DNA of 64,000 nt from Nocardioides sp. zg-1308 (GTDB taxonomy: Bacteria > Actinomycetota > Actinomycetes > Propionibacteriales > Nocardioidaceae). The stretch lies in the NCBI RefSeq assembly GCF_013155375.1, contig NZ_JABJQY010000004.1, forward strand, positions 682,001 through 746,000, in the 5' to 3' direction. This document shows positions 42,590 to 50,516 of the stretch, one piece after another. The notes beneath the pieces are model-generated. The model was not told where the DNA came from. It did no database searches and saw only the letters and a program-made list of their open reading frames with translations. Numbering within the stretch: position 1 is the stretch's first letter; the number at the start of each line of letters is the position of its first letter. Made by a program: the position numbers and the translations under genes.

Positions 42590-44200
42590 TCACGCCTCGT
42601 GGACGCACGTCCCGTCGATCCAGGTGGAGCGGACCCGCGCGGCACCGATCTCGTGCCGTGCGGTGAACGGGTCGCGGTCCAGCACCACCAGGTCGGCCAC
42701 CGCGCCGGGCGCGATCCTGCCGGCGTCGTCGCGGTGGTTCACCCAGGCCGACCCGCTCGTGTACGCCGCGAACGCCACCTCGACGTCGAGCGCCTGCTCC
42801 GGGTGGAACGGGTCCGTGCCGGCGGGACCCGGCTCGTCGTACGACGTCCGGTGCACGGCGGTGTGGATCGCCGCCAGCGGGTCGGGGGTGCTCACCGGCC
42901 AGTCGCTTCCGGCGACGAGCCGCGCGCCGGCGGCGTGCAGGTCGGCGAAGGGGTACTGCCGACGAGCCCGCTCCTCCCCGAGGAACGGGATGGTGAGCTC
43001 GGTCATCTGGTCGTCGTGGCAGGCCCAGAGCGCCTGGATGTTGGCCGCCACCCCGAGCGCCCCGAAGCGCGGGACATCGGCCGGGTGGACCAGCTGCAGG
43101 TGTGCGACGTGGTGCCGCCGCCGGGGGTCGGTGCCATCGAGCGCGTCGAGCGCCTCGCGCACCGCCCGGTCACCGAGGCCGTGGACGTGGACCTGGAACC
43201 CGTGTGCGTCGAGCGCTGCCACGTGCCCGCGCAGCTCGCGGGGGTCGACGAACGAGATCCCGGTGTTGCGCGTGGCGTGGCCGCACCGGTCGAGGTAGGG
43301 CTCGACGAGCGCCGCCGTGCCGTTCTCCGCCACGCCGTCCTGCATGATCTTCACCGCCGTCGCGGCGAACCGGCCGACCGAGTACGCCTCGCGCCGCGCC
43401 ACCAGCTCCGCCACCTGCTCGGCGCCGCGCTCGCGGTCCCACCAGAGCGCCCCGACCACCGAGCCGGTGAGGTCGCCGCCCGCCGCCGCGCGGGCGTACG
43501 TCGGTCCGGCGTCGCGCATGCCGGAGTACGCCCCGATGATCGCGTCCTGCCAGCCGGTGACGCCGAGCGAGTGGAGGTGCCGCTGGCCCTCGAGGAGGGC
43601 GGCGTGGAGCTGCGCGTCGTCCGCCGGTGGCAGGACGCCCGCCAGCAGGTCCATGGCGCCCTCGTGGAGCATCCCGGTCGGCTGCCCGTGCTCGTCCCGC
43701 TCGATGCGGCCGTCGGCAGGGTCCGCGGTCGCCGCAGTGATGCCGGCCAGCTCGAGGGCCCGGGAGCTGACCCACATGCCGTGGTGGTCGCGGTTGGCGA
43801 GGGCCACGGGCCGCGGCCCGACCGCCTCGTCGAGGGCGGAGGCGGTCGGGAGCCCGCCCGGGAAGGCTGCCATCGCCCAGCCGCCGCCCTGCACCCACTC
43901 CTGGTCCGGGTGCGCGGCGGCATGGGCGGCGACGTGCGCCACGTAGGCGGCGGCGTCGGCCGGGAGCCCGCTCAGGTCGCAGCCGAGGCGTTCGAGCCCG
44001 CCCTGCACGGGATGGACGTGGGCGTCGGTGAAGCCGGGCAGCAGCAGGCCTCCGGCGACGTCGACGACCGCCGCCCCGGCGGGCGCGAGGTCCGGTCCGA
44101 CCGCGACGACCCGGCCGGCGTCCACCACGACATCGCCGACGCGGCCGCGGTAGGACGTCCCGTCGAAGACGGCTGCGTTCGTGAAGACCGTCGTGCGCAC
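42590..44200 (-). CDS. Amidohydrolase family protein (YtcJ/NfdA-like)
   Basis: The 536-residue metal-dependent hydrolase has the N-terminal metal motif GFTDAHVHPVQGG, WVQGGGWAMAAFPGG, ANRDHHGMWVSSRAL, VKIMQDGVAENGTAALVEPY, HVHGLGDRAVREALDAL and VAGSDWPVSTPDPLAAIHTAV. This set is typical of the Amidohydro_3/YtcJ group, whose members cleave exocyclic or N-formyl amide substrates; the substrate here is unknown. GTG 44200 was chosen because GGAGGGTGGGAG precedes it. It is divergent from wrbA. Confidence 0.9.
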   Translation of the reverse strand: MRTTVFTNAAVFDGTSYRGRVGDVVVDAGRVVAVGPDLAPAGAAVVDVAGGLLLPGFTDAHVHPVQGGLERLGCDLSGLPADAAAYVAHVAAHAAAHPDQEWVQGGGWAMAAFPGGLPTASALDEAVGPRPVALANRDHHGMWVSSRALELAGITAATADPADGRIERDEHGQPTGMLHEGAMDLLAGVLPPADDAQLHAALLEGQRHLHSLGVTGWQDAIIGAYSGMRDAGPTYARAAAGGDLTGSVVGALWWDRERGAEQVAELVARREAYSVGRFAATAVKIMQDGVAENGTAALVEPYLDRCGHATRNTGISFVDPRELRGHVAALDAHGFQVHVHGLGDRAVREALDALDGTDPRRRHHVAHLQLVHPADVPRFGALGVAANIQALWACHDDQMTELTIPFLGEERARRQYPFADLHAAGARLVAGSDWPVSTPDPLAAIHTAVHRTSYDEPGPAGTDPFHPEQALDVEVAFAAYTSGSAWVNHRDDAGRIAPGAVADLVVLDRDPFTARHEIGAARVRSTWIDGTCVHEA

Positions 44201-44258
44201 GTCGCTCCCACCCTCCCGGACGGGGACCGCCCACCGGTCCCCGGCTAGCGTCCAAGGT

Positions 44259-44849
44259 ATGACCAAGCTAGCGATCGTCTACTACTCCAGCTACGGCACC
44301 GCTCACACGATGGCGACACGGATGGCCGAGACCGCCGAGGCCCGCGGCGCCGAGGTCCGCCTCCGCCGGGTCCGCGAGACCGCCCCCGACGAGGTCGTGC
44401 AGGGCGTCGAGGCCTGGGCGGCCCACGCCGCCTCGGTGGCCGACCAGCCCGTCGCCGAGCCCGAGGACCTCGACTGGGCCGACGCCGTGATCATGGGCTC
44501 CGGCACCCGCTACGGCCACGTCACCAGCCAGCTCCAGTCCTTCATCGACACCCTGGGACCCCTCTGGCAGGAGGGCCGGCTGGCGGACAAGGTCTACGCG
44601 TCCTTCACCTCCAGCCAGACCCTGCACGGGGGCCAGGAGACGACGATCCTGGCCATGCTCACGACCTTCGCCCACTTCGGCGGGATCATCGTGCCGCCCG
44701 GCTACACCGACCAGACCAAGTTCAACGACGGCAACCCCTACGGCGTCGGCGTCGTCACGGGCCAGGGCGGGGTCGACGACACCGCCAACACCGCCCTCGA
44801 CCACCTCGTGACGCGGGTCCTCGACGTGGCGAAGAGGCTCGAGTCCTGA
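44259..44849 (+). CDS. wrbA: NAD(P)H:quinone oxidoreductase, WrbA family flavodoxin-like protein
   Basis: The 196-residue flavoprotein has the FMN phosphate loop YYSSYGTAHTMA, the family segment GSGTRYGHVTSQLQSFIDTLGPLWQEG, SSQTLHGGQETTIL and FGGIIVPPGYTD. It performs two-electron quinone reduction and so limits redox cycling. Length is normal. The start is apparently leaderless: TAGCGT at 44246-44251, then 7 bases to ATG. Confidence 0.93.
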   Translation: MTKLAIVYYSSYGTAHTMATRMAETAEARGAEVRLRRVRETAPDEVVQGVEAWAAHAASVADQPVAEPEDLDWADAVIMGSGTRYGHVTSQLQSFIDTLGPLWQEGRLADKVYASFTSSQTLHGGQETTILAMLTTFAHFGGIIVPPGYTDQTKFNDGNPYGVGVVTGQGGVDDTANTALDHLVTRVLDVAKRLES

Positions 44850-44876
44850 GCCGCTGCACCCGCTAGCGTGGCGGGG

Positions 44877-45167
44877 GTGAGCGAGGAGCTGCGACGGGCC
44901 GCGGACGCGGCGATGCTGCCGGTCGTGGCCTCGCTCGCCCCGGCCGGCGTGCTCGAGGCGCACTGGCTGCCCGATCGGGCGGGTGACCCCGTGGTCTGGG
45001 TGCGCGTGCGGACCGAGGCCGACCGCGTCGCCCTGCAGTCCTACAGCTGGGTGCTGCCGCAGGTCCAGGTCATCATGTCCCGCCTCGGGCTGCCACCGCA
45101 GCAGGTGCTGGCCCTGAGGCTGGAGGTCACCTCGAGCGAGGCCGAGGACCGGCTCTTCGAGGAGTGA
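44877..45167 (+). CDS. Small protein of unknown function
   Basis: The 96-residue soluble protein begins VSEELRRAADAAMLPVVASL and has alternating beta strands and helices (GDPVVWVRVRTEADRVALQSY, LPQVQVIMSRLGLPPQQVLALRLEV). I do not recognise it. GTG 44877 is used because TAGCGT (44864-44869) lies 7 bases upstream, the same arrangement as wrbA 27 bp before it. A GTG at 44868 would overlap that -10 element. Confidence 0.65.
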   Translation: MSEELRRAADAAMLPVVASLAPAGVLEAHWLPDRAGDPVVWVRVRTEADRVALQSYSWVLPQVQVIMSRLGLPPQQVLALRLEVTSSEAEDRLFEE

Positions 45168-45195
45168 GTGCCCCACCGGCGAGGGGTCGCGGTGG

Positions 45196-45226
45196 CCGGG
45201 CCGTGCTGCTGCATGCTCCGGCCCGG
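45196..45226 (+). terminator. Possible hairpin terminator
   Basis: An 8-bp GC stem (CCGGGCCG at 45196-45203 with 45219-45226) with a 15-base loop lies 28 bp after the preceding stop codon and before the next gene. The long loop makes it only a weak candidate. Confidence 0.3.
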
Positions 45227-45270
45227 GGCATACTGGGCGATGGGCGACCACCAGCTCCGGAAGGACCCAC

Positions 45271-45489
45271 ATGGGCAACACCCCCTCGTTCGGCCTGCCT
45301 GCCTTGGGCCCGGTGTGGACGAACGAGCTCCGCACCGTCCTCACGGATCTCCACGGCCTCGACGAGACCGAGGCCGGCAAGGCGCTCGAGCGAGGGCTGC
45401 TGATCGCGGGCTACCCGCTCGACGTGGACTTCGTCGCTGCCGCGGACGCCTTCGAGATCATCGAGCACGGTCTCCCCCTCCCCCGGTGA
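45271..45489 (+). CDS. Small protein of unknown function
   Basis: The 72-residue protein starts at ATG 45271 after GGAAGGA. It reads MGNTPSFGLPALGPVWTNEL with helical DETEAGKALERGLLIAGYPLD and ends IIEHGLPLPR. It is soluble and acidic. I do not recognise the family. It is convergent with the TetR gene across about 50 bp. Confidence 0.6.
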   Translation: MGNTPSFGLPALGPVWTNELRTVLTDLHGLDETEAGKALERGLLIAGYPLDVDFVAAADAFEIIEHGLPLPR

Positions 45490-45538
45490 CCACAGGCGGC
45501 GACCCGGGTGGCGACGCGGGCCGCCACCCACCCGTCGC

Positions 45539-46288
45539 TCATCGGTCGAGGAGCACCAGCAGGCCGTCGACGATCCGGTCGAGGGAGAAGCGGAACTGGC
45601 CCTCGGGGTCGCTCGCCGCCTGGTAGGCCTCCCCGGCCGCCGTGCCCACCCGGCCGGCCAGCGGATAGCTCCGCCCGGCCATCAGCTCGCCCAGCAGCTC
45701 GTAGTTGGCCTCCCACCACTGGAGCTCGGTCAGACCGGAGCTCCGCTCGGCCAGCCGGACCTCCTGGCGGGCCCGGACCGCGGACGAGGCGCAGCCGTCC
45801 AGCAGCGCGACGGTCCGGTCCATCTCGAGGTCGTCGAGCCCGAGGCCCTCGACCGCGGTGAGCTGCCACTCGTAGCGGTCGGCGGCGTGCGGGCCCAGCC
45901 AGGCCCGCAGGCCGGCGACCTCGAGCAGCCACGGGTGGGCGGAGTACTCGGCGTACGCCGCCTCGGCGACCGCCTCCAGCCGCCGCCGCGTGTCGTCGGG
46001 GTGCGCCGGTCGCTCGGTCCGCCCCAGCACCTGGTCGGTCATCAGCACGATCAGCTCGTCGCGTCCGGGCACGTAGGTGTAGACCGTCATGGCGCCGATC
46101 CCGAGGCGCTGGGCGAGCCCGCGCATGGACAGCGTGTCGAGGCCCGCGGCGTCGGCGACCTCGATCCCGGCGTCGACCACGTCGTCGATCGACACCTTGG
46201 GGCGCGGGCCTCGTCGCGGGGCCGCGCCCTCGGCGCCCGACCCGCGCCACAGGAGCGGCAGGGCACGGTCGGCGGTGGGGTCGGTCAC
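45539..46288 (-). CDS. TetR/AcrR family transcriptional regulator
   Basis: The 249-residue repressor has an N-terminal helix-turn-helix, DAAGLDTLSMRGLAQRLGIGAMTVYTYVPGRDELIVLM, and a C-terminal TetR_C-type ligand domain. The GTG start follows TAGGAT (46295-46300) by 6 bases, so its transcript is probably leaderless. It is divergent from an ABC exporter; two CGTAC-N3-GTACG palindromes in the shared region are likely its operators. It probably senses the exported compound. Confidence 0.92.
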   Translation of the reverse strand: MTDPTADRALPLLWRGSGAEGAAPRRGPRPKVSIDDVVDAGIEVADAAGLDTLSMRGLAQRLGIGAMTVYTYVPGRDELIVLMTDQVLGRTERPAHPDDTRRRLEAVAEAAYAEYSAHPWLLEVAGLRAWLGPHAADRYEWQLTAVEGLGLDDLEMDRTVALLDGCASSAVRARQEVRLAERSSGLTELQWWEANYELLGELMAGRSYPLAGRVGTAAGEAYQAASDPEGQFRFSLDRIVDGLLVLLDR

Positions 46289-46307
46289 CCGGCCATCCTA
46301 ACTACCT

Positions 46308-46364
46308 CGTACAACGTACGGAACAAATGCTAGGCTCCGCGCGTTCATCGTCGTACAGCGTACG
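46308..46364. promoter_or_regulatory. Twin TetR operators flanking the exporter -10 element
   Basis: CGTACAACGTACG (46308-46320) and CGTACAGCGTACG (46352-46364) are 13-bp palindromes of form CGTAC-N3-GTACG, placed 44 bp apart. Each is followed by GAACAA or AAACAA, making near-identical direct repeats. The -10 hexamer TAGGCT (46331-46336) for the rightward exporter lies between them. The left copy lies just upstream of the leftward TetR -10 element. Binding could block both promoters. Confidence 0.75.
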
Positions 46365-46380
46365 AAACAAGGAGGACGAG

Positions 46381-47256
46381 ATGTCCACTGCTCCCCTGAC
46401 CATCCGCGGACTGCGCAAGACCTACGGCTCGACGGTGGCGCTCGACGGCGTCGACCTCACCGTGCAGCACGGCCACGTGCACGCCCTGCTCGGGCCCAAC
46501 GGCGCCGGCAAGACCACCTTGGTGCGCACCAGTGCCACCCTGACCCGCATCGGCGAGGGCGAGGTGAGCGTGGCCGGGCGCGACGTGCGCACCGACCCGG
46601 CCGGCGTCCGCCGGGCGGTCGGCCTCGTCGGCCAGTCCCCCGCGCTCGACGAGAAGCTCCACGGGCGTGAGAACCTCGTGCTCTTCGCCCGCCTGCACGG
46701 CCTCCACCACGCGCCCGCCCGCGCCCGTGCGGAGGAGCTGCTCGAGCGGTTCGGCCTGACCGAGGCCGCCGACCGCCCGGTCTCCACCTACTCCGGCGGC
46801 ATGCGGCGCCGCCTCGACATCGCCACCGGCCTGGTGCTGCGTCCGGTCCTGCTCTTCCTCGACGAGCCGACGACCGGACTCGACCCGCGGGCCCGCGCCG
46901 ACGTGTGGGACATGGTGCGCGAGGTCGTCGCGGAGGGCACCACGGTCCTGCTCACGACGCAGCACATGGAGGAGGCCGACCGCCTCGCCGACCGCATCAC
47001 GGTGCTGCGCGACGGTCGGGTCGTCGCCGAGGGGACGCCGACGGAGCTCAAGAGCCGGCTCGGGGGCGACCAGCCCGTGCTGACCCTGCCGATCGGCGCC
47101 GACGCCGGTGCGGCCCGGGAGTCGCTGGCCCGCGCCGGCATCACCGGCGTCGAGGTCGACGTACGCCAACCCACCCTGGACGAGGTCTTCCTCCACCTCA
47201 CCGAGACAGACACCGTCGCGGACACCGTCACCGTCACCGAAGGAGCCGCCCGATGA
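46381..47256 (+). CDS. ABC transporter ATP-binding protein, DrrA type
   Basis: The 291-residue ATPase starts at ATG 46381 after AAGGAGGACGAG. Walker A is GPNGAGKTTLVR, the signature is YSGGMRRRLDIA, Walker B is VLLFLDEPTTGLDPR, and TTQHMEEAD holds the switch histidine. The C-terminal region matches daunorubicin-resistance DrrA-like ATPases. It powers the ABC-2 permease encoded next, whose start overlaps its stop (ATGA). It is probably a drug or antibiotic exporter under TetR control. Confidence 0.95.
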   Translation: MSTAPLTIRGLRKTYGSTVALDGVDLTVQHGHVHALLGPNGAGKTTLVRTSATLTRIGEGEVSVAGRDVRTDPAGVRRAVGLVGQSPALDEKLHGRENLVLFARLHGLHHAPARARAEELLERFGLTEAADRPVSTYSGGMRRRLDIATGLVLRPVLLFLDEPTTGLDPRARADVWDMVREVVAEGTTVLLTTQHMEEADRLADRITVLRDGRVVAEGTPTELKSRLGGDQPVLTLPIGADAGAARESLARAGITGVEVDVRQPTLDEVFLHLTETDTVADTVTVTEGAAR

Positions 47257-48068
47257 GCACCATCCACACCTCCCCCACCCACACGCTCGCCAGCACCGCC
47301 CGGGAGAGCTGGCTGGTCACCGGTCGCGACCTGCGTCACTGGCTCCGCGACCCGTGGACGCCCGTCTTCGGGATGGCGTTCTCGGTCATGCTGGTCCTCG
47401 TCTTCGGCTACCTCTTCGGTGGTGCCGTGGCGCTGCCGGGCGGCGGTGACTACCTCGCCTACCTGCTGCCAGGGATGCTCGCGCTGTCGATGATGTTCGG
47501 CGTCGAGAGCACGATGGCCGCGATGGCGACCGACTCCCGCCGCGGCGTCATGGACCGATTCCGCTCGCTGCCGATGAGCGGGGTGGCGGTCCCGCTCGGC
47601 CGGGCGATGGCCGACCTGCTCAACTCGGCGGTCCAGCTGGCCGTGCTGATGGGCGGCGGGCTGCTCATCGGCTGGAGCGTCTCGGGCAGCCTGCTCGACG
47701 CGTTCGTCGCCGTCGGCCTGCTGCTGTGGCTGCGCTTCGCGGTGCTGTGGCTCGGCATCTTCCTCGGGCTCGCGTTCCGGTCCGAGGGGGCGATGGTGGC
47801 CGTGCAGGTGCTGGTCTGGCCGATCGGCTTCCTCTCCGGCGTCATCGTCCCGCCCGAGACGATGCCGGGGTGGCTCGGCGTCGTCGCCGACCTCAACCCG
47901 GTGTCGGCCACCGCCGCCGCGTGCCGTCAGCTGTTCGGCAACCCCACCGGGATCACCGAGGGCCTGCTGGCCGACCACGCCCTGCTCCTCGCGGTCGCCT
48001 GGCCGGCCGTGCTGACGGCGGTGTTCGTCCCGCTGTCGGTGCGCGCCTTCCGCCGTCTCGGCGCCTGA
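47253..48068 (+). CDS. ABC-2 type transporter permease, DrrB type
   Basis: The 271-residue permease has six hydrophobic helices, starting with FGMAFSVMLVLVFGYLFGGAV. ABC-2 signatures include YLLPGMLALSMMFG, DSRRGVMDRFRSLPMSG and the C-terminal WPIGFLSGVIVPPETMPGWL. It forms the membrane channel with the upstream DrrA-type ATPase; their genes overlap by four bases. The exported compound is unknown. Confidence 0.94.
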   Translation: MSTIHTSPTHTLASTARESWLVTGRDLRHWLRDPWTPVFGMAFSVMLVLVFGYLFGGAVALPGGGDYLAYLLPGMLALSMMFGVESTMAAMATDSRRGVMDRFRSLPMSGVAVPLGRAMADLLNSAVQLAVLMGGGLLIGWSVSGSLLDAFVAVGLLLWLRFAVLWLGIFLGLAFRSEGAMVAVQVLVWPIGFLSGVIVPPETMPGWLGVVADLNPVSATAAACRQLFGNPTGITEGLLADHALLLAVAWPAVLTAVFVPLSVRAFRRLGA

Positions 48069-48083
48069 GGCTCCGGCGGGCCG

Positions 48084-48455
48084 CTAACGCCGCCTGATCC
48101 GGATCGGGCCCTTGGCCGTGGAGGGGTCGACCACCCGACCACCCTGGGTGATCTCGACCTCTCCGCGGTCGACCATGCGCCGGGCGGCCCGCCGGGCGGG
48201 CTCCATCAGCTCGCGCCACGCGTCACCGTCGCCGCCCACCTGCCGGGCCGCCTCGGACGGACAGATCGTCGCCGACGCGGCGCGCTGGGCCAACAGGTCG
48301 GTGATCGCCTCCTCCAGCCGTCGGTCGACGTCGCTCACCCCACGCTTGCGGCACGACGTCGAGCAGTAGCGCACCTGGTCCCAGTCGCGCTCCCACTTCT
48401 TGCGCCACTCGATGGTGCGCCCGCAGGACTGGCAGGTCTTCGGCTCCGGCGGCAT
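48084..48455 (-). CDS. DUF2256 and DUF3253 domain protein
   Basis: The 123-residue protein begins with a DUF2256-like zinc ribbon, CQSCGRTIEWRKKWERDWDQVRYCSTSCRKR (C-x2-C and C-x3-C), and continues with a DUF3253 winged-helix-like domain (LEEAITDLLAQRAASATICPSEAAR, RRMVDRGEVEITQGGRVVDP). The combination is known in proteobacteria and actinobacteria, with no established role; nucleic-acid binding is plausible. Start at ATG 48455. Confidence 0.88.
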   Translation of the reverse strand: MPPEPKTCQSCGRTIEWRKKWERDWDQVRYCSTSCRKRGVSDVDRRLEEAITDLLAQRAASATICPSEAARQVGGDGDAWRELMEPARRAARRMVDRGEVEITQGGRVVDPSTAKGPIRIRRR

Positions 48456-48505
48456 GCCCCCAGTCTGCCTCGCCGGTCCGCGCGCCCACCTGTTTGACTG
48501 GCGGC

Positions 48506-49483
48506 ATGCGTGCACTCGTCCAGCCCCAGTTCGGTGACCCCGCCCGGGTCCTCTCGGTCCAGGAGGTCCCGGACCCCGAGCCCGGCCCGGGACAGGCGCT
48601 CGTGCGGGTCCTGCTCTCCCCCATCCACAACCACGACCTCTGGACCGTGCGCGGCAGCTACGGCTTCAAGCCGGAGATGCCCGCCCGTGCCGGCACCGAG
48701 GCCGTCGGCGTCGTCGAGGCCCTGGGCGAGGGCGTCGAGCACCTCGCCGTCGGCCAGCGGGTGGCGACCGGAGGCAGCTTCGGCGCTTGGGCCGAGCTCA
48801 TCGTGGCGCCGGCGGCCGGCCTGGTGCCGGTGCCCGACGGGATCGGCGACGAGGCCGCCTGCCAGCTCGTCTCGATGCCGTTCAGCGCGATCGCGCTGCT
48901 GGACCTCCTCGACCTCTCCGAGGGCGACTGGATCGTCCAGAACGCCGCCAACGGCGCGGTCGGCCGCCTGGTCGCCCAGCTCGCCGCGGCCCGCGGGGTC
49001 CACGTGCTCGGGCTCGTGCGTCGCTCCGCCGGCGTCGAGGAGCTGCGCGAGCAGGGCATCGAGCGCGTGGTCGCCACCGACGACGACGGGTGGCGCGACC
49101 GGGTCCGTGACGTCGTCGGCGACTCGCCGGTCGTGGCAGGGGTCGACTCGGTCGGCGGCAGCGCCGCGGGCGACGTCGTCTCCCTGCTCGCCGACGACGG
49201 CGTGCTGGTGGTCTTCGGCGCGATGGCGTCGCCGACCCTCGAGATCGGCTCGGGGGACGTCATCTTCAAGCAGGTCACGATCAAGGGCTTCTGGGGCAGC
49301 AGGGTCTTCGCAGCCATGTCGCGGGAGAAGCGCGCCGCGCTGATGGGCGAGCTCGTCTCCGGCATCGGCTCCGGCGCGCTGACGCTGCCGGTGGAGGAGG
49401 TCTTCGGCCTCGACGAGATCGCCGACGCCGCGCGGGCCAGCGCCGAGCCGGGACGCCGCGGCAAGGTCCTGCTGCGACCGTGA
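48506..49483 (+). CDS. Zinc-binding dehydrogenase / quinone or enoyl reductase-like (MDR family)
   Basis: The 325-residue protein has a GroES-like N-terminal domain (VLLSPIHNHDLWTVRG, PARAGTEAVGVVEALGEGV) and a Rossmann domain (WIVQNAANGAVGRLVAQLAAARG, VVAGVDSVGGSAAGDVVSLL). The NAANGAVGR motif and the NHDLW segment are typical of the MECR/ETR trans-2-enoyl-CoA reductase branch rather than zinc alcohol dehydrogenases. Its stop overlaps the next gene's start (GTGA). Confidence 0.9.
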   Translation: MRALVQPQFGDPARVLSVQEVPDPEPGPGQALVRVLLSPIHNHDLWTVRGSYGFKPEMPARAGTEAVGVVEALGEGVEHLAVGQRVATGGSFGAWAELIVAPAAGLVPVPDGIGDEAACQLVSMPFSAIALLDLLDLSEGDWIVQNAANGAVGRLVAQLAAARGVHVLGLVRRSAGVEELREQGIERVVATDDDGWRDRVRDVVGDSPVVAGVDSVGGSAAGDVVSLLADDGVLVVFGAMASPTLEIGSGDVIFKQVTIKGFWGSRVFAAMSREKRAALMGELVSGIGSGALTLPVEEVFGLDEIADAARASAEPGRRGKVLLRP

Positions 49484-50085
49484 CCCCACGACTCCGCGCG
49501 GCACTGTCGGCGACGCTCGGCGCACTCCTGCTGACGGCCTGCGGGACCGGCGCGGGCCACGGCTCCGCGGCGAGCTCCGCCGGCGGCCCGCCGACCGGCC
49601 CGGCGGACGAGCGGTCCACCTCGCCGTCCACGGCGCCGGAGGGTCCGCCCTTCGGGCCGCCCGGCGACGCGCAGGACGCCCGGCCCTCCGGCGAGTGGGA
49701 CCTCCAGCTCGAGGACGTACGACTCGGCGACCATGACGGCTTCGACCGGGTGGTGCTCGAGTTCAGCGGCACCGGCACCCCGGGTTGGGGTGTGAACCAC
49801 GTCGAGCGTGCCCGCGCCGAGGGCAGCGGTGAGGCGGTCGCGCTCGGCGGCGATCGCGTCCTCAACGTCAGCGCGTCGGGGACGGGCCTGCCCGAGGAGG
49901 GCTCCTTCGAGGTCCCGCGACGCCTCGGGCCGGCCGGCGACATCGCCGACGTCCACGTCATCGGCTGGTTCGAGGGCTACACGCAGGTGCTCGTCGGGCT
50001 CGAGGGGGACGAGCGGCCCTTCCGCGTGTTCGGCCTCGCCGACCCGCCGCGCCTGGTCGTCGACGTCCTCGACGTGTCCGACTGA
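49480..50085 (+). CDS. Lipoprotein with AMIN-like domain
   Basis: The 201-residue protein has a signal peptide and lipobox LLLTAC (Cys21). A Ser/Pro/Gly-rich linker (residues about 22-68) follows, then a beta-rich domain: VRLGDHDGFDRVVLEFSGTGTPGWGVNHVERARAEG to FGLADPPRLVVDVLDVSD. This matches the AMIN-like domain found in actinobacterial lipoproteins. It is probably displayed on the cell surface. GTG 49480 overlaps the reductase stop. Confidence 0.85.
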   Translation: MTPRLRAALSATLGALLLTACGTGAGHGSAASSAGGPPTGPADERSTSPSTAPEGPPFGPPGDAQDARPSGEWDLQLEDVRLGDHDGFDRVVLEFSGTGTPGWGVNHVERARAEGSGEAVALGGDRVLNVSASGTGLPEEGSFEVPRRLGPAGDIADVHVIGWFEGYTQVLVGLEGDERPFRVFGLADPPRLVVDVLDVSD

Positions 50086-50115
50086 CGGTCCCGCCGGACC
50101 GCCGCCGTGGACGGG

Positions 50116-50439
50116 TCAGTCGACCTTCATCTCGCCCAGCTCCGACCAGCCGTCCTGGTCGACCTCGTGGCTGACGATCCGCGGCGTCGCGGCGAGGTAG
50201 CGCGGCAGCTCGGCCTGCGCCGCCCTGAAGTGCTCGGAGCCGACGTGCGCCGCACCCGCGTCGCCGTCGCGGAACGCCTCCACGAGGACGTACTCGTCGG
50301 GGTCGTCCAGGCTGCGCGACCAGTCGAACCACAGGCAGCCCTCCTCGGCGCGGGTGGCCTCGGTGAACGACCGGGACAGCTCGGGCCACGCGTCGGCGTG
50401 CTCGGGGCGGACGGCGAACTTGGCGGTGATGAAGATCAA
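50116..50439 (-). CDS. Antibiotic biosynthesis monooxygenase-fold protein (putative quinol monooxygenase)
   Basis: The 107-residue protein has the dimeric alpha/beta-barrel ABM fold: MIFITAKFAVRPEHADAWPE, EEGCLWFDWSRSLDDPDEYVLVEAFRD and HVGSEHFRAAQAELPRYL. Such proteins oxygenate quinols or related aromatics without cofactors. The start is TTG 50439, preceded by GGGAG at a suitable distance. It stands alone and is divergent from the exonuclease gene. Confidence 0.85.
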   Translation of the reverse strand: MIFITAKFAVRPEHADAWPELSRSFTEATRAEEGCLWFDWSRSLDDPDEYVLVEAFRDGDAGAAHVGSEHFRAAQAELPRYLAATPRIVSHEVDQDGWSELGEMKVD

Positions 50440-50516
50440 GGCGTGCTCTCCCTGGGGTGCGGGGGTCGGGACCGGTCGGACCCGGTGAGGGACCCCCTAG
50501 GCTACGGCTGATCGCC

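Noticed and set aside
41024..44248. Long rightward frame across selO and the amidohydrolase gene
   Set aside because: It overlaps two well-supported genes in other frames and has low-complexity translation.
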